Source: an uncultured Lachnospiraceae bacterium
GTDB lineage: Bacteria; Bacillota; Clostridia; Lachnospirales; Lachnospiraceae
Direction of reading: 5' to 3'
Length of the DNA: 64,000 nt
Assembly: GCA_947625775.1 (NCBI GenBank)
Contig: CANQPM010000005.1
Coordinates: forward strand, 162,840 to 226,839
Positions 26,345 to 34,622 of this stretch are shown piece by piece. Within the stretch, counting starts at the first letter, position 1. Each line of letters opens with the position of its first letter. Below the pieces are notes generated by a model. The model did not search any database, had not been told where the DNA came from, and saw only the letters and a program-made list of their open reading frames with translations. Both the position numbers and the translations under genes were made by a program.

Positions 26345-27547
26345 ATGCTTAACATCACAGATTATGGGGCGGCCGCTGACGGCGTGACTGTAAACACGAA
26401 GGCAATTCAAAGGGCAATCGACCTGTGCGGGAAGGGCGATACGGTATATGTCCCAAGGGGTACGTTTATCACGGGCGCGCTTTACTTAAAGAGCAACATG
26501 ACGCTCTTTATCGAGGAGGGCGCAAGGCTTATGGGGAGCGGCAGCATAGAAGACTTTCCCGTCATGGGCTATCCGTATGAGGGGCTTGACCAGCTTTGTT
26601 ATGCGAGCCTTATCAATACTGACGGTGCGCCGCACAAAAACATTACAATTGACGGCAAAGGCGTCATAGACGCAAACGGCGCCGCGCTCTTTGCAATAGA
26701 GATGAGCGAAAAGAAAGGAAAGCGCGGTCGCGCAGTATGTATCAGGAACACCAAAAATCTCGTGATTAAAAATGTCACGATACGCCAGTCGCCGTCATGG
26801 TGTCTGCATCTTATTTACTGTAAAGACGTGGTTATTGACAATATAAGCGTCCACACCAAATATGATGAGGAGGGCAGGCGATACAAGGGCATTTTCAACG
26901 GCGACGGAATAGACATTGACTCCTGCAAGGACGTGTCTGTCACAAATTCGCTTATCGCAAGCCAGGACGACTGTATCGCGGTAAAATCGGGCAGAGATGA
27001 GGAAGGTCGCAGGGCAGGCATTCCTTCAAAGCGCGTGACGATAGAGAACTGCCGTTTCCTGAGCGGCTTCGGAGTGGCGATAGGAAGCGAGATGTCAGGC
27101 GGGGTAAAAGACGTGTATGTGCGCGGCTGTAGGTTTGAGAACGCCTTCGGCATCGCAAGCGTCAAAGCCATACGCGGCAGGGGGAGTTACATAAAAAACA
27201 TACATTATGAAGACTGTTCGCTTGTGAACAATGACAGGGAGATAAGCGACTCACAGTGGTTCCGCGGCGCGCTTTATTTAGACGGCTTTTACGGCGACGC
27301 AGAATTTGACGCCGATACGCCTGCGGAGATAAATGACGGCACGCCAAAGGTTGACGGTATTTATTTTAAAAATATTGATATAAAGACAGTCGGCGGCAAT
27401 GCCGTTTACCTGTGCGGCCTGCCTGAAAGACATTTCAAAAATGTCTTTCTTGAAAACGTGAAGGCGCATGGCAGATATGGAATTAAGCACAAAAATATTG
27501 ACAATTTAAAGCTGGTTAATGTGGATATAACAAGCGACGAGGAATAG
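26345..27547 (+). CDS. glycoside hydrolase family 28 (polygalacturonase-like)
   Basis: The 400-residue protein is a right-handed beta-helix of the GH28 type. Visible are YGAAADGVTVNTKAIQRAID at the N terminus, NGDGIDIDSC (first acid), SQDDCIAVKSG (Asp-Asp pair) and GSEMSGGV. The family GHG motif reads GFG here (SGFGVAIGSE), so the conserved histidine is Phe. There is no signal peptide, which points to cytoplasmic action on imported galacturonide oligomers or a related glycan. AAGGAGGCAC precedes the ATG. No sugar transporter adjoins it. Confidence 0.88.
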   Translation: MLNITDYGAAADGVTVNTKAIQRAIDLCGKGDTVYVPRGTFITGALYLKSNMTLFIEEGARLMGSGSIEDFPVMGYPYEGLDQLCYASLINTDGAPHKNITIDGKGVIDANGAALFAIEMSEKKGKRGRAVCIRNTKNLVIKNVTIRQSPSWCLHLIYCKDVVIDNISVHTKYDEEGRRYKGIFNGDGIDIDSCKDVSVTNSLIASQDDCIAVKSGRDEEGRRAGIPSKRVTIENCRFLSGFGVAIGSEMSGGVKDVYVRGCRFENAFGIASVKAIRGRGSYIKNIHYEDCSLVNNDREISDSQWFRGALYLDGFYGDAEFDADTPAEINDGTPKVDGIYFKNIDIKTVGGNAVYLCGLPERHFKNVFLENVKAHGRYGIKHKNIDNLKLVNVDITSDEE

Positions 27548-27636
27548 ATGAAACCGATTAATCCAAGAATACAAAATTTTTACACGCAGACAGGAATAGA
27601 AAATGACATTAGTGTCATGTAGGGAAAGGGGCATAT

Positions 27637-27870
27637 ATGTTAAAAAATATTTTCAAAAAGCAGGCACAGACGCAAAAACAGCAGTACGACAAGACAAAGC
27701 AAAAGCCAGTAATAAGAGCCAGCATATGCACGGGCGAAAAAGTGGCTGGCTTTAAGGATTTGGCGACGGGACAGTTCAGCGAGATAATGCTGATAAGAAA
27801 CGATGGCGATTTGTATGAGTTTATGCAGAGTTATGGCGTTGAGAGAGATGAGATAGTAAAAGAATACTGA
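27637..27870 (+). CDS. small conserved hypothetical protein
   Basis: The 77-residue soluble protein has a Lys/Gln-rich start and a compact core (VIRASICTGEKVAGFKDLATGQFSEIMLIRNDGDLYEFMQSYG). Similar short proteins seem common in Lachnospiraceae; function is unknown. GGGAAAGGGG lies before the ATG. A short inverted repeat (atgaca-ttag-tgtcat, 27603-27618) sits between it and the GH28 gene. Confidence 0.65.
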   Translation: MLKNIFKKQAQTQKQQYDKTKQKPVIRASICTGEKVAGFKDLATGQFSEIMLIRNDGDLYEFMQSYGVERDEIVKEY

Positions 27871-28276
27871 CAGCGGAAATCTGATGTTGCGGGCTTTTCT
27901 TTTCCTGCCGACCGCAGCGGCTTTTTGGGTTGCGTATCCTTGGGGCATAAAAATACCCTCTCCACTTTGATAACTCAACAAGCTCATGAAGTATTATGCG
28001 GTCTTAACTGCTTTATGCGGGTGAAATATTCTTCTGTGGCTTTTTCGGCATATTATTTTATATGAAAGCAACTGTCAAAGTGAGGAATTTATACGAAAAC
28101 AGCAGATATGCACTGTGATACTATTTCTGAGATATGGAAGTCAAGGCAGACCAAAAACAGAGAGCAGCTTTCCTGAAACAGACTGTATATAGACATACAA
28201 AGGATGAAAAAATCAGGATATCTTCTGTAAAATTTTAACTAGGGCGAACCGTTGTTTTACTGTAATGCCTTTTATG

Positions 28277-28320
28277 AAAACCTTTGCGGTATTGTTTAGC
28301 CGTAAAGGTTTTTAATATTT
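28277..28320 (+). terminator. orphan rho-independent terminator
   Basis: The 13-bp stem aaaacctttgcgg/ccgtaaaggtttt (one G-T pair) has a 10-base loop and a TTTTTAAT tail. It lies 400 bases after the nearest plus-strand gene and 290 bases before the next one. The 27871-28603 spacer has no convincing gene, so this may end a small RNA or mark a lost gene. Confidence 0.65.
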
Positions 28321-28453
28321 CTCAAACAATATTCAAAAGTTTTGCAAACACTTATGCAATAAAAAAATTATATATTACTCGCTACTTGAGCTGTTCTTGT
28401 TTGGGAGCGCCTATGAATTTACGCTGGAGGAGTGTGATGAACGCTGCGGAAAT

Positions 28454-28497
28454 TAAGAATTGTTAAGTTTTATTTAAAGACAGTTAAGAATTTAAAT
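28454..28497 (+). promoter_or_regulatory. helically phased TTAAG direct repeats (response-regulator site)
   Basis: TTAAG or TTAAA occurs at 28454, 28464, 28475 and 28485, spaced 10, 11 and 10 bp, with GTTAAG in two copies. This resembles direct-repeat sites of OmpR-type regulators such as SaeR (GTTAAG-N6-GTTAA). It lies about 110 bases upstream of the DUF4097-like gene, so the regulator encoded at 32497 is the natural candidate. Confidence 0.5.
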
Positions 28498-28603
28498 GAT
28501 AATATTAAAACATAGTAAATATTTAAATTAAAAAATATAATTTATGCATGCGCTGCGTGCAGATTATACATTTAAAAACAGCAACGCAGAAACGGAGTAG
28601 TGT

Positions 28604-29338
28604 ATGAGAAAAACGGCAGTAGTTTTATTATCAGTAATTATGGTTATTTCAGCAGCATTGTCTGCAGTTATATCAGTAAAGGCATCAAATGAAGATTTAG
28701 TGGAAATAAAAGATGCGGTACAGTCTATGGACATTGTGTTTGGCGGTGGAAATCTTTACGTGGAATTATGGGATGAAGAATATGTTGGATTGAAAATCGA
28801 AAAAGGGGAAAAAAGCAATGGATTCGAGTATAAGTTTGAAGTAAAGAATGAGGTACTTTATATAGAGGGATCGCAAAAAAACGGAAATACGTTTGCGAAA
28901 GGAGACAATAAAGTATGCCTATATATTCCTTCAGACAAATACCTTGAAGATTTCACGCTGATAAGTGGAGATGCCGATACACTTGTGAAGAACATATATT
29001 GTAAAAATCTTCGTATAGATGCGGCTGTTGGAAAAGTAGATATAATAGAATTTAATACCGTCAATGCAGATATTACGTTAGGAATGGGAATAATTAATGC
29101 AAAAGGAAAGATTGCGGGTAATGCAGACGCTTTTTGCGGTGCAGGAATTTTAAATATAAAATTTTCGGATGCAGAAAAGGAACATGATTATTTGATTAAC
29201 ACTACTTTTGGCAAGATTAAAATCGGTGATACTGTTTATGGTGTAATGAGTAATGAAAAAAATATAAATGATTCAGACAGTAAAATCAATTTAGAGTGTG
29301 TTGCAGGTCAAATTGAACTTGAATTTGAAAATGATTAA
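28604..29338 (+). CDS. DUF4097-like exported beta-repeat protein
   Basis: The 244-residue protein has an N-terminal signal or anchor (residues 4-27) and a beta-rich body with repeated strands (DIVFGGGNLYVELWDEE, LRIDAAVGKVDIIEF, ADITLGMGIINAKG), as in the DUF4097 beta-helix family. Such proteins are often encoded with envelope-stress regulators. It is first in a five-gene AT-rich run with ABC ATPase, permease, regulator and kinase, so it may be an accessory or sensor for that exporter. No catalytic motif is visible. Confidence 0.65.
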   Translation: MRKTAVVLLSVIMVISAALSAVISVKASNEDLVEIKDAVQSMDIVFGGGNLYVELWDEEYVGLKIEKGEKSNGFEYKFEVKNEVLYIEGSQKNGNTFAKGDNKVCLYIPSDKYLEDFTLISGDADTLVKNIYCKNLRIDAAVGKVDIIEFNTVNADITLGMGIINAKGKIAGNADAFCGAGILNIKFSDAEKEHDYLINTTFGKIKIGDTVYGVMSNEKNINDSDSKINLECVAGQIELEFEND

Positions 29339-29390
29339 GTTATATAATATAAAATCATTCTATCTTTAATAAAATAAAGGCAGGTACATA

Positions 29391-30158
29391 ATGGAAAAAC
29401 GTTCTGATATTATTATTCACACAAAAAAAATGTGCAAAGGTTATGCAAACGGCGAAATCCATCAGTATGTTATCAAAAATATGGATATTCAGATTTATAA
29501 CAGAGATTTTACTGTTTTTATGGGACCGTCAGGTTCCGGAAAATCTACGTTACTGCATGTTTTGTCAGGCATGGACAAGGCTGGTATGGGGGAAGTGTAT
29601 TTTGGCAATACGGATTTTACAAAATATTCAGAAAAGCAGATGACACAATTCAGACGGGAAAGCTGTGGATTTGTTTTCCAACAGACATATTTGATTAACA
29701 GCATGAGCCTTATGGATAATGTGCTGATAAGCGGGCTTCTTATAGAAAAAAATAAAAAAAAAGTGGTGGAAAGAGGGAAAAAGTTATTTCATGATGTGGG
29801 ACTTACTGAAAAAGAATGGAGCAAATATCCGACTCAAGTTTCGGGAGGACAAATAGTACGGGCAGGAATTGTGAGAGCGCTGATCAATAATCCCAAGATA
29901 GTGTTTGCTGATGAACCAACAGGAGCGTTGGATTCGGTATCCGGAAGGGCTGTCCTTGATATTCTGACAAGTTTTAACCGTGCCGGGCAGACAATCATCA
30001 TGGTCACGCATGATTTGACATCTGCCTTAAGAGGCAACAGAATCCTTTACCTTAAGGACGGACGGATAAGCGGTGAATGTATTTTAGAGGATTATAAGGA
30101 CGAAACTGAGGGAAGAAGGGACAAAGTGATTTGTTTTTTGGAAGAAATGGGCTGGTAA
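29391..30158 (+). CDS. ABC transporter ATP-binding protein
   Basis: The 255-residue ATPase has Walker A GPSGSGKSTLLH, Q-loop VFQQTYLINS, signature VSGGQIVRAGI, Walker B VFADEPTGALDS and H-loop VTHD. The signature lacks the usual Gln-Arg after SGG-x (GGQIVRA instead of GGQQQRV), a small oddity. It belongs to the FtsX/MacB-coupled exporter class and is followed by its permease, which overlaps or directly abuts it. The locus is AT-rich compared with the flanks. Confidence 0.92.
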   Translation: MEKRSDIIIHTKKMCKGYANGEIHQYVIKNMDIQIYNRDFTVFMGPSGSGKSTLLHVLSGMDKAGMGEVYFGNTDFTKYSEKQMTQFRRESCGFVFQQTYLINSMSLMDNVLISGLLIEKNKKKVVERGKKLFHDVGLTEKEWSKYPTQVSGGQIVRAGIVRALINNPKIVFADEPTGALDSVSGRAVLDILTSFNRAGQTIIMVTHDLTSALRGNRILYLKDGRISGECILEDYKDETEGRRDKVICFLEEMGW

Positions 30159-32491
30159 GGTTATTGGTAAAGTTAAATATAAGAAAGAGTATAAAGACAT
30201 CCGTGTCATTTTTTTTACTGTGTACGGTTGCAATGATGCTTGTAAATATGGGAAGTCAGATGAAGAAAGGCATGGATTGCCTGCATCAAAAAAAGGCTGC
30301 GGAAACAAACAGTGCGGATTTTGCTGCCGTTTTACCATATGATTTTTGTCAAAAATACCAGAGCGATATAAATGATTTCCAAAAAGAAAATAATGACATT
30401 TCAGAATTGGAAATAACGGATGCTGTGTTGCTGAAAAACGCGGATATTCAGGCTGAGAACGGTGAAGTAATTAACGGAAGCTGGACTTTTCGTAATATTA
30501 ATAGGAAAGAAAAGCTTTCTGTGACTAAAATTATTGCCGCTTTAGATGAAGTGCCCCAAAACGCCATATATGTACCTTATGTCTGTAAAACTTTTTTCGG
30601 CTTTCAGATGGGAGATGATTTATATATATCATATGGGGGAAGGCGTGAAATATTTACTATTGCCGGATTTACTGAGGATGTGCTGTTCGGAAGCCGTTCA
30701 AGCATTATTTTTGACTTGCCTCAAAAGCAGTTTGAATGTTTACAGGCAAAAGCAGGTCGGGAGGCAAAAGCTTCTATTGTCCTGATGAGTTCGTCAGGAA
30801 AGGCGGGCGATATATCAGACAGGTTTTCACAGTTTGCAGCATCTCGGATCGATGAGATAAGATTTTACGCAGTATCGGATATGGAATACGTGAAAACTGG
30901 TCGAAGTAATAATATTAGTATTTATGCTGTTATTATCAATGTTGCCGCATTGATAAGCGGCTTTGCCTGTTTTACGGTAATCGGCTTTCATATGCAGGAT
31001 GTATTGGATAGAGATATGACAGAGCTTGGAGTGCTTAGGGCAGTTGGATATGGCAATGGTGAAATCGTTGTATCTTATATATTGCAGTTCATTTTGCCAG
31101 GAATATTAGGCAATATTGCAGGCGCTGTGTCTGCCCGTTTGTTTTTGCCATTTATTATGGGGGTTATAGCAAATGACATTGGCTTTGAGTGGGAAAATGC
31201 GCCAATAGGATTTTCTATAATAAGCAATGGCATATTTACTCTGCTGATAATTGGAGCAGTTTCTTTGTTCTTTGCAAGAAAGATTATAAGTTTCAGTCCT
31301 ATTGAGGCGTTTCAGGAAAGGGGTAAGATATCTGTCTGCAGAAAAAGCAGGATATCTATAGAAAAAATGCCTTTTCCTGTCAATTTATCTATCGTGATGA
31401 AGATGATGGATTATAGAAAAGGAAAGTCTGTTTTAATCAGTGTTGTGATGGCTGCTGTTATGGCGGCGGCAGGCATTGCGGCTATTTTATATATAAAACT
31501 GGCATCAGACAATGAAGGATTGCTAAAAATTACAGGTGCGGAAGTTTATTCCGTAAATGTTCAGGCAAGTAATCCGGCGGAGCTTGAAAAAATAGCAGAA
31601 GAAATAAAAAATGATACTACGGCTGTAAATGTAATGATGGCGATAGAGCCGGGAAGCTCAAAGCTTTTATGTGAAGAAGAAATATATGCTTCCTTAGGGG
31701 TATATAGTGATTACGCGTCATTGAAAACGCCATCTTTATACAGCGGACGATATCCTAAGCATGAAAATGAAATAGCTATATCAGGTAATTTGTCGAAGGT
31801 GTTGGACAAGAAGATTGGCGATACTGTAAGTGTATCGCAGATTTTTCAAAAAAAACCCGTGAAGGCGGATTATATTATAGTTGGTTTAACACAGGGAACT
31901 TATACAGGCGGCATGGATACTTTCCTTACGATGGAAGGATTAAGGCGGATAGACACATTGGTGAAATGGCAGGAGATACATGTATATTTGGGGGAAGATG
32001 CCAATGCCGGGCAATACTGTCTTGAACTGAAAAAACATTTTAGAGATCGTATATCATATGCAGGTGAATTTGAACCGATTTTTTATTCTCAGCTTTCGCC
32101 GATTGCAGACAGTGTAAAAGGGGTTGTTATTTTTATTATTTCTGCTGCTTTTGTTATCATTGTGATTATGGGGTTTTTTGTGACAAATTCCATTTTATTG
32201 ACACAAAAGAGAGATTTTGCGATAATGAAAGCGTTGGGATATTCCGGCAGTCAGATTGCTTTTCAGGTTGTAGCAGCATTTATGTTTTATATCGCGGCTG
32301 GCGGTATATTGGGCGGAGGCTTTCTGCTCTTTTTTGCTGATGCTGTAATATGCGGTCTGTTCCGCGGAATGGGTGTTTATAAAATCAGCTTTTCTTTTCC
32401 TGTAAAATGGATTGTTGTGCTTTTTATCGGAATGGAAGCAATCGGAGGTTTGGCATCTGCTGTTTTTAGCAGAAAACAAGAGAGGATTTGA
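30131..32491 (+). CDS. FtsX-family ABC permease (start uncertain)
   Basis: This permease of up to 786 residues has TM1, a first extracellular domain (about 45-260), three TMs with the coupling segment MTELGVLRAVGYGNGE, a second TM/extracellular domain (about 430-660) and three C-terminal TMs with RDFAIMKALGYSGSQIA. No ATG start is present. TTG 30131 has AGAAGGGA about 8 bases upstream and overlaps the ATPase gene by 28 bases; TTG 30164 is an alternative that gives an N terminus more usual for the family. It ends overlapping the regulator's upstream region. Confidence 0.85.
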   Translation: MFFGRNGLVRLLVKLNIRKSIKTSVSFFLLCTVAMMLVNMGSQMKKGMDCLHQKKAAETNSADFAAVLPYDFCQKYQSDINDFQKENNDISELEITDAVLLKNADIQAENGEVINGSWTFRNINRKEKLSVTKIIAALDEVPQNAIYVPYVCKTFFGFQMGDDLYISYGGRREIFTIAGFTEDVLFGSRSSIIFDLPQKQFECLQAKAGREAKASIVLMSSSGKAGDISDRFSQFAASRIDEIRFYAVSDMEYVKTGRSNNISIYAVIINVAALISGFACFTVIGFHMQDVLDRDMTELGVLRAVGYGNGEIVVSYILQFILPGILGNIAGAVSARLFLPFIMGVIANDIGFEWENAPIGFSIISNGIFTLLIIGAVSLFFARKIISFSPIEAFQERGKISVCRKSRISIEKMPFPVNLSIVMKMMDYRKGKSVLISVVMAAVMAAAGIAAILYIKLASDNEGLLKITGAEVYSVNVQASNPAELEKIAEEIKNDTTAVNVMMAIEPGSSKLLCEEEIYASLGVYSDYASLKTPSLYSGRYPKHENEIAISGNLSKVLDKKIGDTVSVSQIFQKKPVKADYIIVGLTQGTYTGGMDTFLTMEGLRRIDTLVKWQEIHVYLGEDANAGQYCLELKKHFRDRISYAGEFEPIFYSQLSPIADSVKGVVIFIISAAFVIIVIMGFFVTNSILLTQKRDFAIMKALGYSGSQIAFQVVAAFMFYIAAGGILGGGFLLFFADAVICGLFRGMGVYKISFSFPVKWIVVLFIGMEAIGGLASAVFSRKQERI

Positions 32492-32496
32492 TATAT

Positions 32497-33180
32497 TTGG
32501 TATATGATTGCCTGATTATTGAAGATGAAGTGCCGTTGGCGGAAAATACGTGCAAGTATTTTAATCTTTCGGGTGTTAAGACGGCTGCAGTATTTGGCAT
32601 AAAAGAATATTATGAATTTATAAATGAAAATACAGCGCGTATGCTCCTGCTTGATATCAATCTCGGAGATGGGTGCGGCTATAATTTGTGCAGACAGATA
32701 AGGGAAAATGAGCAGATGCCGATTATTTTCATAAGTTGTATGACAGAAGAAGAAAACATTTTGTTAGGATTGAGCGTTGGAGGTGACGATTTTATATGTA
32801 AACCCTATTCGCTTCAGATTTTGCTGGCTAAGGTAAAAGCTATGTTAAGGCGGATTACTGTCGGAGATGATTTGGGAAATATTTCTTTTGGAGATTTTCA
32901 GGTTAACATTACAGATGAAGCGGTGCTGAAAAATAAAGAACAGGTGCCTTTAAAAAGAATGGAAAAGAAGCTTTTGCTATATCTGATAAAAAACAGAAAT
33001 CGGTTAGTGACAAAAGAGGAGCTTTTTAAAGAAGTGTGGCAGGAAACCTATGTGGGAGAAGGAACCTTGAATGTTCATATACGTAAAATCCGCGAAAAAA
33101 TAGAAAACGATCCTTCTCATCCTGATTACATTATTACAGAGTATGGAAAAGGCTATATGTTTTTGCTAAAGGAGAAATGA
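32497..33180 (+). CDS. OmpR-family response regulator
   Basis: The 227-residue protein has a receiver domain (IIEDE acidic pocket, phospho-acceptor Asp53 in LLDINLGDG, Ser in FISC, Lys in CKPYS) and a winged helix (PLKRMEKKLLLYL, VHIRKIREKIE, EYGKGYMF). TTG 32497 is preferred because AGAGGA is 10 bases upstream; a TTG at 32488 overlaps the permease stop and is too close. The kinase gene begins at the base after its stop. It probably acts on the phased TTAAG repeats at 28454. Confidence 0.9.
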   Translation: MVYDCLIIEDEVPLAENTCKYFNLSGVKTAAVFGIKEYYEFINENTARMLLLDINLGDGCGYNLCRQIRENEQMPIIFISCMTEEENILLGLSVGGDDFICKPYSLQILLAKVKAMLRRITVGDDLGNISFGDFQVNITDEAVLKNKEQVPLKRMEKKLLLYLIKNRNRLVTKEELFKEVWQETYVGEGTLNVHIRKIREKIENDPSHPDYIITEYGKGYMFLLKEK

Positions 33181-34437
33181 GTGAAACATTTAATTATAGT
33201 CAACGCGGTTTTATATATAGTCATATGTGTATTGCTGGCGTTTATCCTGTGCACTGAACCGCAAAGTAAAGTCAAAAATGCGGAAGCCAATGACATTGTA
33301 TATACTGTCAAACGCTATTGGCCTGATGTAGAATACGCAATAAGTACAATGCCGGTATATGACATTGATTACATTGTATTGGATGCGGATGGCAGAACGA
33401 TAGGTGCTTCCGAAGAAGGTTTGCGGACAGATTACAGCTATAATTATATTCATAAGGATTACAGCGTGGATATCCTAAAGAATGGAAAAACTCAGGGAAA
33501 AATAATATTTATAAATAATGAGGATGTCAAGTTAAAAAATGAGATTGTAAACCGGGCGCTGTTATTTGTCTTTTTGCTATTTGCAAAGGATATTTTAGTG
33601 ATTATTTATATACAAAGGAATATATTCATTCCTATACGTAAAATGAATATGCTTGCGATGCAGATTGCAAGGGGAAATTATGATATTTCTTTTGGGAGAG
33701 ATGATAACGGCAGCTTTGGGGCTTTTTCGGAGAGCTTTGGCATTATGCGTGAGGAATTACTTTATGCTAAAAAAATGGAGCAGGCGGCAGACAAGTCAAG
33801 GCGTGAAGCTATAGCTTCAATCAGCCACGACATCAAAAATCCCACCGCTTCGATTCAGGCAATTGCCGAATATAGACTTCTGACGGCTGATTCTGATGAA
33901 TTGAGGCAGGATTTTCAAATCATAGTTGACAAAACAAACCAGATTAACGGAATGATCTTAAACCTGCATACGAGTATGCTGACAGACTTGGACAGTTTGG
34001 CAGTAAACTTGGAAACAACGGAAAGCATAATAATAGAAAAGGCATTAAGGCAAGCTGATTTTAAAAAGAAAACGGGAGAATTGGCAATACCTGAGTGTTT
34101 GGTAGTTGCGGATAAAGTACGCATTTTCCAAATTATGGACAACATTATTTCTAACAGCTATAAATACGCTGATACGGAAATTAAAGTCAGTTCATATTTT
34201 GAAGATGATTACTTATGTGTTTGTATCAAAGATTTTGGGAGTGGAGTAAAAAAAGAAGAGGAAATTTTCCTGACTCAAAAATACTTTAGGGGACAGAACG
34301 CACAAGAAAAGGAAGGTTCGGGTATGGGATTGTATATAACGGAATATTTGATTAAAAGAATGAAAGGCAAGATGCTGTGCTTATCTAAAGAAAACGAATG
34401 GTTTGAGGTAAAAATATGGCTTATGCTGGCAGCCTGA
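33181..34437 (+). CDS. sensor histidine kinase
   Basis: The 418-residue kinase has TM1 (residues 4-24), an extracellular sensor region of about 100 residues, TM2 (about 125-145), a HAMP-like segment (RNIFIPIRKMNMLAMQIARGNYD), the His box SISHDIKNPTASIQ, and an ATPase domain with IMDNIISNSYKYAD (N box), KDFGSGV and GSGMGLYITEYL. The GTG start directly follows the stop of the regulator gene. Unlike the kinases at 12841 and 42026 it has a real extracellular domain and may bind its signal directly. Confidence 0.9.
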   Translation: MKHLIIVNAVLYIVICVLLAFILCTEPQSKVKNAEANDIVYTVKRYWPDVEYAISTMPVYDIDYIVLDADGRTIGASEEGLRTDYSYNYIHKDYSVDILKNGKTQGKIIFINNEDVKLKNEIVNRALLFVFLLFAKDILVIIYIQRNIFIPIRKMNMLAMQIARGNYDISFGRDDNGSFGAFSESFGIMREELLYAKKMEQAADKSRREAIASISHDIKNPTASIQAIAEYRLLTADSDELRQDFQIIVDKTNQINGMILNLHTSMLTDLDSLAVNLETTESIIIEKALRQADFKKKTGELAIPECLVVADKVRIFQIMDNIISNSYKYADTEIKVSSYFEDDYLCVCIKDFGSGVKKEEEIFLTQKYFRGQNAQEKEGSGMGLYITEYLIKRMKGKMLCLSKENEWFEVKIWLMLAA

Positions 34438-34486
34438 AAGCTTGTCATATTACCTGCATTATTGAATTTTAGTGCAAAAACCATAA

Positions 34487-34542
34487 TTGACAAAAAACAA
34501 ATTTTAGGATAAAATAAAGTACACTTTATTTTATCCTAAAAT
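34487..34542 (+). promoter_or_regulatory. sigma-A promoter inside a perfect 42-bp palindrome
   Basis: TTGACA (34487-34492), 17 bases, TAAAAT (34510-34515) forms a consensus promoter. The -10 lies within the left arm of a perfect inverted repeat: arms attttaggataaaataaagt (34501-34520) and its complement (34523-34542), 2 bases apart. A TATAAT at 34549 lies just outside. A repressor bound to the palindrome would block the promoter of the ATPase gene at 34623. Confidence 0.75.
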
Positions 34543-34622
34543 TTTGCTTATAATAGACAATATCTATTACCATACAGTTAAGCAATAAGACATATTACCC
34601 ACAACAAAAACGGAGGTCTACC

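Noticed and set aside
34501..34542. Palindrome as a simple terminator for the kinase gene
   Set aside because: The stem is almost all A/T with no defined T run, and a consensus promoter overlaps it; a terminator role is not excluded but is the weaker reading.
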